The position numbers were made by a program, and so were the translations under genes. The notes below the pieces were generated by a model that saw only the letters and a program-made list of their open reading frames with translations, had not been told where the DNA came from and made no database searches. A DNA stretch of 64,000 nt from Cycloclasticus sp. 46_120_T64 (GTDB lineage Bacteria; Pseudomonadota; Gammaproteobacteria; Methylococcales; Cycloclasticaceae), in the NCBI GenBank assembly GCA_002162695.1, contig MAAM01000010.1:124001-188000 (forward strand). The letters are read 5' to 3'. Positions 28,667 through 36,803 of this stretch are shown here, piece by piece (position 1 is the first letter of the stretch; every line of letters begins with the position of its first letter).

Positions 28667-30382
28667 TTAATCGTTTTGCCATATAAAGACGGCGGTGGCT
28701 TGTCTGCCGCAGTCCGTGTATTCAAGGGAGTCACAAATTGTCTTTACCAGTTCAAGGCCTCGTCCGCTATATTGTTGATTATCAATTAAAGGGCGGCTGA
28801 TGTTTTTTGGCTCAAAACCATCTCCGGTATCTTGTACGCGAATTGTCAGCTTGCCGCCATTGTTATACGGTGCGTGGGTGAAAATCAATTTTATACTGCC
28901 TTCGGATAATTGTTCAAGCCGTTGCTGCTTTAAGTCGAAAAACTGAGCAAAGCCATCGGCGGAGAACTTTAAGCTGGAATCCAAGTTAAGCAGGCCGTGT
29001 TCGAGTGAATTAACAAAAAGTTCGGTGACCACCAAGAAAATAGATTCGCGAAAAGGGGTCAAACCCTGTATTTCCATTAATGAATTCACCAAGGCGGGCA
29101 CTGGGTTGAGTCGCTTTAGGGTATTAAAATCCAGCGTCGAGGAAGTTTTCCAGCTCGATGGTTCGATGTGGACAGGCACCTTATGTAGCTCGTGAAGGCC
29201 CCATTTCTCTGCGCTGAAGTCGCAGCTGAGCCTGACCAAGGTAATGTCATCCTGTTGTGCTTGTTGGCCTCGGTGGGCATCGAGCGCATGCAGAATATTA
29301 TCGAAGCAGGACTCCCGGCCAAGACGTAGGCAGTCTTCTACGCCGATCATGTCAAAGGCTTGGCCCTCGTTGTTTTCGGTTTCAATGACCCCGTCGGTAA
29401 ACATGATTAACTGTTGGCTACTGCGTACGTGGTGGTGATGTTCAATCAGCTGCAGGTCGGGGCTGTCGATGATGCCTAAGGGTAAGTTATTAGACGGGAT
29501 GGTTTTAATATCACCGCTTTCTGTGCAAAATAATAAGTGTTCGGGGAGGCCGCAGGTGATAGTGCTTAAATTATGGTTCTCACGGTCTAGGCAGGCCAAT
29601 GTGGCTGCTAAAAACATATTAACGGGTAATAGTTTTTGTAGTTTGAAATTGATTTCTGCGGTTATTTCCCGAATACCAAAACCCTTCGCCGTCATCCCGT
29701 AAAATATTTCTGCGGCGGGTGCCGAAGCGAGCGAGGCGGTAATGCCGTGGCCGGTGAAATCGCCTAATAACACGTTGAGTTTATCGGCTGGAGTATAGGC
29801 GCACAGCAGCAGGTCACCGTTGAACTTCGACATCGGAGATAACGCCGAATGTAGGTTGGGTGATTGCATAAAACCGGTGCTAACGATGTTCTCGTAGACC
29901 GCTGCGGCGGCTTCATGCTCTTGAGTTTCTTGTTCTTGGAAGGCCTCGATTTCAGCTTTTTGCCGCATTTGTTCGTTATACAGCTGCTTTATTTTCAGCA
30001 GGGAACGGGTTTTTGCCGATAAGATATTGGCGTTAAAGGGTTTTTTGATGAAGTCAGAACCACCCACTTCGATACATTGGTCAAGGTATTTATCGCTATC
30101 GCCACCGGTGATGAAGATGATTGGAATAAAGCGTTCCGCTAGCGTTCTGCGAATAATGCGTGTCGCTTCAATGCCATCCATGACCGGCATTTCAATATCC
30201 ATGAAAATGACATCGACCTGCTCGGGATCAAATAAATTGATGGCTTCTTGCCCATCCTTGGCGGCGGTGACCTCATAACCCAGCTCGTCGAGCATATGGT
30301 TGAGTAATAGGCGCTGAGTCAGGCTATCATCAACGATTAATGCCTTAGGTGCAGAGTTGTCTGCTTGATTAATGATTGACAC
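28667..30382 (-). CDS. REC-PP2C(SpoIIE)-HATPase partner-switching regulator (HsbR-like)
   Basis: 571 residues with three domains: an N-terminal receiver (about 10-130; phospho-Asp in IFMDIEMPVMDG), a PP2C-type SpoIIE serine phosphatase (about 180-390; LLGDFTGHGITASLASAPAA and FTDGVIETEN), and a C-terminal RsbW-like HATPase/anti-sigma kinase (about 430-568; VVTELFVNSLEHGL, VQDTGDGF, GRGLELV). The same architecture occurs in Pseudomonas HsbR and Shewanella CrsR, which dephosphorylate and phosphorylate an STAS antagonist. The STAS gene next door (16 bp upstream) is the expected substrate. Confidence 0.92.
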   Translation of the reverse strand: MSIINQADNSAPKALIVDDSLTQRLLLNHMLDELGYEVTAAKDGQEAINLFDPEQVDVIFMDIEMPVMDGIEATRIIRRTLAERFIPIIFITGGDSDKYLDQCIEVGGSDFIKKPFNANILSAKTRSLLKIKQLYNEQMRQKAEIEAFQEQETQEHEAAAAVYENIVSTGFMQSPNLHSALSPMSKFNGDLLLCAYTPADKLNVLLGDFTGHGITASLASAPAAEIFYGMTAKGFGIREITAEINFKLQKLLPVNMFLAATLACLDRENHNLSTITCGLPEHLLFCTESGDIKTIPSNNLPLGIIDSPDLQLIEHHHHVRSSQQLIMFTDGVIETENNEGQAFDMIGVEDCLRLGRESCFDNILHALDAHRGQQAQQDDITLVRLSCDFSAEKWGLHELHKVPVHIEPSSWKTSSTLDFNTLKRLNPVPALVNSLMEIQGLTPFRESIFLVVTELFVNSLEHGLLNLDSSLKFSADGFAQFFDLKQQRLEQLSEGSIKLIFTHAPYNNGGKLTIRVQDTGDGFEPKNISRPLIDNQQYSGRGLELVKTICDSLEYTDCGRQATAVFIWQND

Positions 30383-30398
30383 TTGAGCGGGCTCAGGC

Positions 30399-30698
30399 CT
30401 AGTTCAAGGTGAATAATTGACCAAAATTGGCAATTTCTAAGATTTTTTTCACATCGGGTTTAGCATTGATTAAGGAAATACTGTCTTTATGGTCGTTCAT
30501 CTTGTTTTTAAGCAGTAATAACATGCCTAAGGCCGAGCTATCCACGTATTCGGTGGTCCGTAGGTCTACAAAGACGTGTACGGTTTGTTGATTGATGGCG
30601 TCGATGGCGGAACGAAATTCTTTATGTATACCGAAGTCAAAACGACCTGAAATACTGATAGTGAGTTTGTTGTCCGTAGTTTGTGATGAAATACTCAT
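30399..30698 (-). CDS. STAS-domain anti-sigma factor antagonist (HsbA-like)
   Basis: 99-residue STAS domain. The phosphorylation loop reads VDSSALGMLLLL (about residues 51-62), keeping the Ser in the second position of DSS that SpoIIAA-type antagonists have phosphorylated. It is therefore a plausible switch substrate of the adjacent PP2C/kinase. It is the first gene of the leftward operon and is separated from the divergent chemotaxis operon by 260 bp. Confidence 0.9.
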   Translation of the reverse strand: MSISSQTTDNKLTISISGRFDFGIHKEFRSAIDAINQQTVHVFVDLRTTEYVDSSALGMLLLLKNKMNDHKDSISLINAKPDVKKILEIANFGQLFTLN

Positions 30699-30958
30699 AA
30701 GTAACCTGCTTGAAATTAACGTTAATTTTAATCATTAGCTAAGCCCCTTTTCCGTTAGCGGCTTTTTTGTATTCAATGTTTGAAGGTTAGCAGATGGTTG
30801 TTTTTTTGTCGGAACTTTCCGCTAGCAAAAATTATTTTTGGCTGCTCTCTATATATTAAAAGTGTTTTTATTTTGATAAATAAACAATTGAAAAAAAACT
30901 TTAGTTGCTTTCTTTTTTCGCGGCTATACTTCAGGAAACAATAAATGGGGGGCTGTTT
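30699..30958. promoter_or_regulatory. divergent intergenic region between the two signalling operons
   Basis: 260 bp, AT-rich, containing the start signals of both operons. A good -10-like TATACT is present at 30925-30930 about 29 bases before the rightward start, without a convincing -35. I found no sigma-54 GG-N10-GC pair or sigma-28 consensus. GGGGGG lies six to twelve bases before the start at 30959. No gene is visible in the gap. Confidence 0.4.
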
Positions 30959-31564
30959 ATGTCAGAGGTCAGTAGTAATTACTTTGTTGCGGCTGCAAGC
31001 ATTGCAGCTAAACTCGATTATGCGACCAAGGTTGCTCAACGTTTATCATTAACCGCGAGTAACGCTCGGGCCCTAACCCTGAGAGCAGGGCAAAGCGCCG
31101 CCGGTTTCCGCCCGTTAACCGATGCCATTCACCGTTTATCCGACATCACGGTTAGCTCATCCAAAAAAATTAATGCCATTGCCGCGGTGCTCAGTCGTAT
31201 GGCGGTTGAGAAGTATCGTTCCGATAGCGCATTAAAATACTTTGACGCGGTTTATTTGCAAGCACAGGGCAGTCGGCACCTCGACAGCCTGAGTGACGTG
31301 TATGAGCGTACGAAGCTTAAGCAAAAAGAGTTAATGACTCAATACCAGCAAAAAATACAACAACTAACCCAGGAATTAGAAGCGGTTGAGGGCGAGCTAC
31401 GCTCGGCCGTGGTACTGAAAGTATTGTGTCAGATTGAAGCCTCGCAAGCAGGCGCAACCTACCAAGACGCACTGAATAACGTCGCCGAAAATGTGGAAAA
31501 TATTGCGGAGACGATCAAGGAACAGATTGTTTTTTCACGTCAACAAGTAGCCATATTACAGTAG
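30959..31564 (+). CDS. soluble protein with a cryptic chemoreceptor-tip pattern
   Basis: 201 residues, no membrane segment, mostly helical with a coiled-coil section (about 110-150). I do not recognise it as a named family. Residues 35-60 match the invariant spacing of the MCP signalling tip exactly: N-A-x5-R-A-G-x4-G-F-x4-D-x4-L (N35, A36, R42, A43, G44, G49, F50, D55, L60). The conserved tip Glu (middle of the x5) is Leu here. It may thus be a degenerate MCP hairpin that joins or modulates the receptor array. It heads the chemotaxis operon, nine bases before the ODP gene. The ATG at 30959 follows a G-rich ribosome site; a frame extension to 30905 lacks one. Confidence 0.7.
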   Translation: MSEVSSNYFVAAASIAAKLDYATKVAQRLSLTASNARALTLRAGQSAAGFRPLTDAIHRLSDITVSSSKKINAIAAVLSRMAVEKYRSDSALKYFDAVYLQAQGSRHLDSLSDVYERTKLKQKELMTQYQQKIQQLTQELEAVEGELRSAVVLKVLCQIEASQAGATYQDALNNVAENVENIAETIKEQIVFSRQQVAILQ

Positions 31565-31573
31565 GGTATTTAA

Positions 31574-32314
31574 ATGAAAGCAGAGAAGCTATACGAGAAT
31601 AATGACCACACATGGATTGTTTTTGGGCGGGATGAAGATAAGCCAGATTTAATTATTGATACCAATCAGTATATGGTGACGAGTAAGAAAAATTCTTTAT
31701 TGATGGACCCCGGAGGGGTTGAATTGTTCTCCGCTATGTTGTCGGCAGTCATAAAAGAAGTGCCTGCGCAGAAAATCACCCACTTATTTGCTTCGCATCA
31801 AGACCCCGATATTATTTCTTCATTGGGTCTGTGGGACTTGGCGTTAACGGATGCAACCTTGCACTCGCCTTGGCTGTGGGAAGGTTATATTCGTCACTTT
31901 GGTATGCAGCATATCGAATATGAGGGTATTCCTGACGAGGGGAGTCGGTTGACTTTAGACGAGGTGGTTCTGGAGTTTATTCCTGCGCATTACTTGCATT
32001 CATCGGGTAATTTTAATGTGTACGATCCGAAGGCTAAAATTTTGATGTCGGGGGATATTGGCGCAGCCATGGAGGAGCCCGATGCGCCGATGTTTGTAGA
32101 AGATTTTGATGCTCACATCGGTAAGATGAAAATGTTTCATCAGCGTTGGATGCCATCGAATAAAGCAAAAAATGACTGGGTTAGGCGGGTTAGGCAACTT
32201 GATATTGAGATGATGTGCCCGCAGCATGGACGTATTTTTAGAGGGGCTGATGTAAAACGATTTTTAGATTGGTTTGAAAACCTAGAGGTGGGTGTACTTG
32301 GCGGTCGACGTTAA
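31574..32314 (+). CDS. ODP-like di-iron MBL-fold oxygen/iron sensor
   Basis: 246 residues. It has the flavodiiron-type MBL core without the flavodoxin domain. Metal ligands are in exact family spacing: H75-x-D77-x-D79, 62 residues, H142, 18 residues, D161, 56 residues, H218. Asp77 stands where flavodiiron proteins have Glu. This matches ODP, the oxygen-binding di-iron protein that works with CheA in Treponema denticola chemotaxis. Here too it is encoded with cheA, cheY and receptors. It is expected to bind O2 at two irons and report on oxygen or iron state instead of reducing O2 rapidly. Confidence 0.85.
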   Translation: MKAEKLYENNDHTWIVFGRDEDKPDLIIDTNQYMVTSKKNSLLMDPGGVELFSAMLSAVIKEVPAQKITHLFASHQDPDIISSLGLWDLALTDATLHSPWLWEGYIRHFGMQHIEYEGIPDEGSRLTLDEVVLEFIPAHYLHSSGNFNVYDPKAKILMSGDIGAAMEEPDAPMFVEDFDAHIGKMKMFHQRWMPSNKAKNDWVRRVRQLDIEMMCPQHGRIFRGADVKRFLDWFENLEVGVLGGRR

Positions 32315-32455
32315 AAAACCGTGTTTGATAACGCGGTGATTATATTAAACCGCTGCTAGCCTTAAAGTTAACAAAGGCAATAAGGATTTGCTGAGAGAGC
32401 GTTTGTATTAGCGGCCAGGCTCTCTGCTGAACTAACCCAATGTTAGGTGTCATAT

Positions 32456-32731
32456 ATGAATATTAAACTGCAAAATGAATTGGATATCCGCCAAGTCGCG
32501 GAATTGAAACTACAGTTAAGTGAGGCATTAATGGCCGAGGGCAATATCAGTCTTGATGCCGCCGACGTCGATGCTGCCGATACCGCTGGTTTGCAATTAT
32601 TAGTGGCCTTTGTTCAACAAGGCCGGTTAAAAAATAAGTCTATTGAGTGGCGTAACGTAACAGACTGTTTTTTAGCAACAAGCAAACTAATGGGGCTGGA
32701 TGACAGCTTGGGTTTGAATGAGTCGGTATAA
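32456..32731 (+). CDS. STAS-domain protein of the chemotaxis operon
   Basis: 91 residues with the STAS fold pattern (ISLDAADVDAADTAGLQLLVAFVQQG, the strand-loop-helix around residues 32-57). The loop reads ADTAGLQ where antagonists have DSSGLG: the usual phospho-Ser position is Ala, preceded by Thr. A classical serine switch is therefore unlikely unless that Thr is used. The gene is set between the ODP and cheY genes. Start ATG 32456 is preferred over a GTG three codons upstream. Confidence 0.8.
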   Translation: MNIKLQNELDIRQVAELKLQLSEALMAEGNISLDAADVDAADTAGLQLLVAFVQQGRLKNKSIEWRNVTDCFLATSKLMGLDDSLGLNESV

Positions 32732-32785
32732 ATGAACAATATGGGTTTGACAATATAGTTATAAACTAAACAATAGGGGAAAAGT

Positions 32786-33148
32786 ATGGCTCGAATACTT
32801 GTCGTGGATGATTCTGCTTCAATGCGGCAAATGGTGGCGTTCACCTTGAAAGGAGCGGGACATGAGGTTGTTGAAAAATCCGATGGAGTCGAGGCGCTAG
32901 CGTGTGCAAAATCGGCAAGTTTCGACTTGGTTATCACCGATGTCAATATGCCTAATATGGACGGGATCACGCTAACAAAGGAATTGCGTGCCCTGCCCAA
33001 TTATCGATTTACGCCGATATTAACGCTCACCACAGAATCATCGGCGGAAAAAAAGATGGCTGGTAAACAAGCCGGCGCAACAGGCTGGTTGGTAAAGCCG
33101 TTTAATCCTGATCAACTACTCGCAACCGCGAAAAAAGTACTGGGGTAA
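32786..33148 (+). CDS. cheY: chemotaxis response regulator CheY
   Basis: 120-residue single receiver domain: acidic pair D8-D9, phospho-Asp D52 (ITDVNMPNMDG), Thr in LTLTTESS (about residue 82) and Lys in LVKPFNP (about residue 104). It lies four bases before cheA, whose kinase is its expected phosphate donor. It may act on the flagellar motor or, given the cytoplasmic receptor array, as output to another process. Confidence 0.94.
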   Translation: MARILVVDDSASMRQMVAFTLKGAGHEVVEKSDGVEALACAKSASFDLVITDVNMPNMDGITLTKELRALPNYRFTPILTLTTESSAEKKMAGKQAGATGWLVKPFNPDQLLATAKKVLG

Positions 33149-33152
33149 GTCA

Positions 33153-35294
33153 ATGTCTATTGATATGTCGCAATTTCACGAAGCCTTCTTTGAAGAAAGT
33201 TTTGAAGGTCTGGAAATTATGGAGTCTGAGCTGCTAACACTGGATGTTGGTGAGGGGGATGTCGAGATAATCAATACGATATTCAGGGCAGCGCATTCGA
33301 TTAAGGGAGGAGCGGGCACATTCGGTTTTATGAATGTTTCTGAATTTACCCATGTGATGGAAACATTACTGGATGAAATGCGCGACGGCTCACGGGAGGT
33401 CACTCAGTTCGCTGTCGACTCCTTATTAGAATCGGTCGATGTGCTCAGGAGCATGTTGGAAGCCGCGCGGGATAAGACCGAGGTGGACGAAGACATGGTG
33501 GCAGCCCGCTACGCGGTGCTGAATAACATCCTAAAGGAAAACGGTGGAGCCTCATCAGCAACAGATGATGCCCCAGCAGAGGCGACTCCCGCCCCGTTGG
33601 CGAACGAACAGACGGCTGAGGCATTGTGGACAGTCGATTTTATTCCACATGCTGATTTGTTGATGGCTGGTAATGATCCCGTGCGGATGTTTAGGGCTTT
33701 GAGCGAGTTGGGCGAGCTGCAAGTTAATGTTGACTTGGAAAAACTACCGCCTTTCGATGAGTTAGCGCCGGAAGACTTATGCCTGAGTTGGCAGTTGACC
33801 TTAAGCGGGGATGTTGCTCGTTCCGCTATCGAAGAAGTCTTTGAATGGGTCGAGGATGACTGTGATTTAATCATTACCTCCACAGGTGGTAATGCGCTGG
33901 CTGACTCGCCGCCAATAGTGGAGCCTGCGGCACACGTGGAAGCCGTTCCCGAAGCGGCTCCAGCTCCAGCCACTGCGGCACCGAGTGTAAACACGGCGGC
34001 TAGTGATAGCCCAGCGGCCAAAAAATCGGCGGCGAAACCGAAAAAAGCAACCGAGTCAGCATCGATCAGGGTGGGTATCGATAAAATTGATGAGATCATC
34101 AATTTGGTCGGTGAACTGGTTATTACCCAGTCTATGTTAGATCAGGCCGGTGACGACTTGGAAGCGAATGCGGATACCGTTGGTAATGATAGTGAATCGC
34201 AAAAAACCAATGCAGATATTTTATTGCGCTTAAGCAAAGGTTTAGCGCAACTGGAACGTAATACACGAGAGCTGCAAGATGGGGTGATGCGGATTCGAAT
34301 GTTGCCGATCAGTTTTGTCTTTAGTCGGATGCCAAGATTGGTGCATGATTTAACCGGTAAGCTGAATAAAAAAGTTGAGTTGGTGTTATCGGGTGAAGAA
34401 ACCGAGCTGGATAAAACGGTGATGGAAAATATCGGCGATCCGTTGGTTCATTTAGTGCGTAATGCTTTGGATCATGGCGTTGAAACCCCGGATATTAGGC
34501 GGGCCGCCGGCAAAGATGAAACAGGGGTGTTGAGCCTCAATGCATACCATCAAGGTGGCAATATCATCATCGAAATTAAAGATGATGGTGCGGGTATAAA
34601 TAAAAAAAAGGTACGGGATAAAGCGATTGAAAAAGGCATTATCTCGGCGACCGACAACCTGTCTGATGAGGAAGTTAATAACCTGATTTTTGCGCCGGGT
34701 TTCTCAACTGCCGAGGTGGTGAGCGACGTATCGGGCCGTGGTGTCGGCATGGACGTGGTGAAAACCAGTATTAATAAACTCGGTGGCCGAGTTGTGGTGC
34801 AGTCGGAAGAGGGTAAGGGCTCTGTTTTTACTATTCGTTTGCCACTCACTTTAGCCATTTTGGATGGCCAGCTGGTGACCGTTGGTGGTGAGTCCTACGT
34901 TATTCCATTGATCGCCATTATTGAATCCTTGCAGGTCGATCGAGCACAAATTAATGCGGTGGCCGGTAAAGCCGAAGTCTATAAGTTACGTGATCAATAT
35001 ATTCCTATCATGAGGGCGCGGGCGGTGTTTGGTTTAGACGATAGCACCGATGACTTACACGACTCGTTAATGGTGGTGGTTGAAGTTGATGGCTCGCCGA
35101 TAGGGATCATTGTTGATGAGCTACAAGGGCAGCAACAAGTGGTTATTAAAAGCTTAGAAACGAATTACCGGAAAGTAGAAACCATGTCGGGTGCGACCAT
35201 TTTGGGGGATGGTACGGTGGCACTCATTTGGGATGTTAATGGCATGGTACGTGTACATAACAAGAAGTTAAATAAAGGCCTGATTAAGGCTTAG
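33153..35294 (+). CDS. cheA: chemotaxis histidine kinase CheA
   Basis: 713 residues. An N-terminal Hpt domain with phospho-histidine H48 (AAHSIKGGAGTFGF) is followed by an Ala/Pro-rich linker (about 130-160) and a P2-like domain (about 160-250). A second Ala/Pro/Lys linker leads to the dimerisation helix pair (about 300-370, IDEIINLVGELVITQS). The ATPase domain has an N-box DPLVHLVRNALDHG, a G1 box KDDGAG and a GRGVGMDVV G2 box. A CheW-like P5 domain ends the protein (about 565-700, LAILDGQLVTVGGESYVIP). All catalytic motifs are intact. It sits in a tight operon with cheY and cheW. Confidence 0.97.
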   Translation: MSIDMSQFHEAFFEESFEGLEIMESELLTLDVGEGDVEIINTIFRAAHSIKGGAGTFGFMNVSEFTHVMETLLDEMRDGSREVTQFAVDSLLESVDVLRSMLEAARDKTEVDEDMVAARYAVLNNILKENGGASSATDDAPAEATPAPLANEQTAEALWTVDFIPHADLLMAGNDPVRMFRALSELGELQVNVDLEKLPPFDELAPEDLCLSWQLTLSGDVARSAIEEVFEWVEDDCDLIITSTGGNALADSPPIVEPAAHVEAVPEAAPAPATAAPSVNTAASDSPAAKKSAAKPKKATESASIRVGIDKIDEIINLVGELVITQSMLDQAGDDLEANADTVGNDSESQKTNADILLRLSKGLAQLERNTRELQDGVMRIRMLPISFVFSRMPRLVHDLTGKLNKKVELVLSGEETELDKTVMENIGDPLVHLVRNALDHGVETPDIRRAAGKDETGVLSLNAYHQGGNIIIEIKDDGAGINKKKVRDKAIEKGIISATDNLSDEEVNNLIFAPGFSTAEVVSDVSGRGVGMDVVKTSINKLGGRVVVQSEEGKGSVFTIRLPLTLAILDGQLVTVGGESYVIPLIAIIESLQVDRAQINAVAGKAEVYKLRDQYIPIMRARAVFGLDDSTDDLHDSLMVVVEVDGSPIGIIVDELQGQQQVVIKSLETNYRKVETMSGATILGDGTVALIWDVNGMVRVHNKKLNKGLIKA

Positions 35295-35334
35295 TCAGGA
35301 CTTAATTGGCAAGAACAGTAGCATAGGAGCATAC

Positions 35335-35868
35335 ATGAGTACCTCATTACAGGCTGTTAGTGACGATGTTGAAGAAAGTGACAATATTCATCAAAACCAA
35401 TATTTAACATTCTTGTTAGGGGATGAAGAATACGGCGTTGATATCTTAAGGGTACAGGAAATACGCGGTTGGGACTCGGTCACGACGATCCCGAATGCCC
35501 CAGCCTTCATCAAGGGGGTTATTAACCTACGTGGCACCATCGTATCTATTTTAGATTTACGTGAGCGTTTTGGCATCGAAAGTGTCGAATATAACGAGTT
35601 GACCGTGGTGGTGGTATTACGGGTCAAAGGTGAAGGTAAAGACCGGATCATGGGGGTCGTGGTGGATGCTGTTTCCGAGGTTTATCACATCGCCGAAAAT
35701 GACCTGAAAGACCCACCAGACCTAGGTTATGCGATCAATATGGATTATATGCGTGGGATGGCAACGGTGGATGACAAGATGGTTATTATTTTGGATATCG
35801 ATCAATTGATGAGCTTGAAAGAGATCGATGATGCAACCGAATCGGGCGAAAAGGCAGTAGAGGACTAG
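35335..35868 (+). CDS. cheW: chemotaxis adaptor CheW
   Basis: 177-residue coupling protein that links receptors to CheA. It has the usual two-barrel CheW pattern: YLTFLLGDEEYGVDILRVQEI (about residues 23-43), a PNAPAFIKGVINLRG segment (about residues 53-67) and the C-terminal strand VIILDIDQLM. It is preceded by cheA (40 bp) and followed by parA six bases later. Confidence 0.96.
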   Translation: MSTSLQAVSDDVEESDNIHQNQYLTFLLGDEEYGVDILRVQEIRGWDSVTTIPNAPAFIKGVINLRGTIVSILDLRERFGIESVEYNELTVVVVLRVKGEGKDRIMGVVVDAVSEVYHIAENDLKDPPDLGYAINMDYMRGMATVDDKMVIILDIDQLMSLKEIDDATESGEKAVED

Positions 35869-35874
35869 CGGATT

Positions 35875-36624
35875 ATGCGGACATTTGCGGTGTTAAACCA
35901 AAAAGGTGGTGTCGGTAAAACGACGACGGCGATCAACTTGGCGCATGCGATGGCGTTGCGTGGACACCTCGTGACTGCGATTGATATGGATCCGCAAAAC
36001 CACCTGACCGCGGGTTTGGGCCAAGAAACGCACCCACAGGTGGGCATTGATGAGGTATTGCTCGCCGAGTCAGATCTGCAAACGACTGTTATCGATGCTC
36101 GGCAGAATTTGCAGTTAGTGCCGGCCGGTACACGGCTATCGGAAGTGGAACAAGGTGCCAGAGGGGTAAAAGGCGGTTTGTTGTTGGCCAATGAAATTAA
36201 AAAACTGGAGCGGCAGGACTTCGTGTTCATTGACTGCCCACCCTCATCGGGCATTTTGTCGATGAACGCGATATTAGCCGCTAATGAAATTATTGTGCCG
36301 GTATCGAGTGACTACTTGGCCTTGCATGGAATGTCTCGTTTAATGGGAATCCTTAACCACGTAGAAAAGCGCTTGCACCATAAGATGACCGTCTGGGTGG
36401 CATTAACGCGCTTTCATGGGCGTCGACGTTTAGCCAATGAGGTGCGTGACAAGCTGGTTAACTACTTCCCCGGCAGTGTTTTAAAAACTCCGATACGGGA
36501 AGCCGTCGCATTAGCAGAAAGCCCGAGTTATGGGCAAACTATTTTTGAGTATCAAAAACGTGGCAATGGCTCGAATGATTATAGCGCCTTAGCCGACGAC
36601 CTATTACATGGGAGGACTCGATGA
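35875..36624 (+). CDS. ParA/MinD-type ATPase of the chemotaxis operon
   Basis: 249 residues. It has the deviant Walker A motif NQKGGVGKTTTAINLA (residues 8-23, with the signature first Lys), Walker A' DMDPQNHLTAGLG and Walker B FVFIDCPPSSG. This is the compact ParA form without an N-terminal DNA-binding domain. In Rhodobacter sphaeroides a ParA relative (PpfA) placed in a che operon positions and partitions the cytoplasmic receptor cluster, and in Vibrio a related ParC places polar arrays. With a soluble receptor encoded 180 bp downstream the PpfA-like role is the better guess. Its stop overlaps the start of a small gene by four bases (ATGA). Confidence 0.92.
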   Translation: MRTFAVLNQKGGVGKTTTAINLAHAMALRGHLVTAIDMDPQNHLTAGLGQETHPQVGIDEVLLAESDLQTTVIDARQNLQLVPAGTRLSEVEQGARGVKGGLLLANEIKKLERQDFVFIDCPPSSGILSMNAILAANEIIVPVSSDYLALHGMSRLMGILNHVEKRLHHKMTVWVALTRFHGRRRLANEVRDKLVNYFPGSVLKTPIREAVALAESPSYGQTIFEYQKRGNGSNDYSALADDLLHGRTR

Positions 36625-36785
36625 GTAACATAGCGAAAACCCAGAAAAGGAAACACACACATCAGCAACCGATACACGGTACGGGCAAGCATAAACACGC
36701 TGTCAGAGACACCAGTTTTGTGAGCATGAGTGAAGCACGACAAATTGCAGAACTGGTATTTGCTGGCATTGCCTGGAGCGGCTAA
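36621..36785 (+). CDS. 54-residue basic protein in the chemotaxis operon
   Basis: An unrecognised small gene. It begins at the ATGA overlap with parA and ends 18 bp before the receptor gene. The protein is MSNIAKTQKRKHTHQQ at its start, rich in Lys, Arg and His over the first 28 residues, then a short amphipathic helix (SMSEARQIAELVFAGIAW). No known family comes to mind. Activators of ParA ATPases (ParB, SopB, TlpT) use a short positively charged N-terminus, so it might connect ParA to the array; that is inference. Translational coupling is the main evidence that it is real. Confidence 0.6.
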   Translation: MSNIAKTQKRKHTHQQPIHGTGKHKHAVRDTSFVSMSEARQIAELVFAGIAWSG

Positions 36786-36803
36786 TCATTAACAGGGGGA
36801 GTA

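Noticed and set aside
30699-30958. Sigma-54 or sigma-28 promoter for the che operon
   Set aside because: TTGGCTGC and related fragments occur, but neither GG-N10-GC nor the TAAAGTTT/GCCGATAA pair is present.
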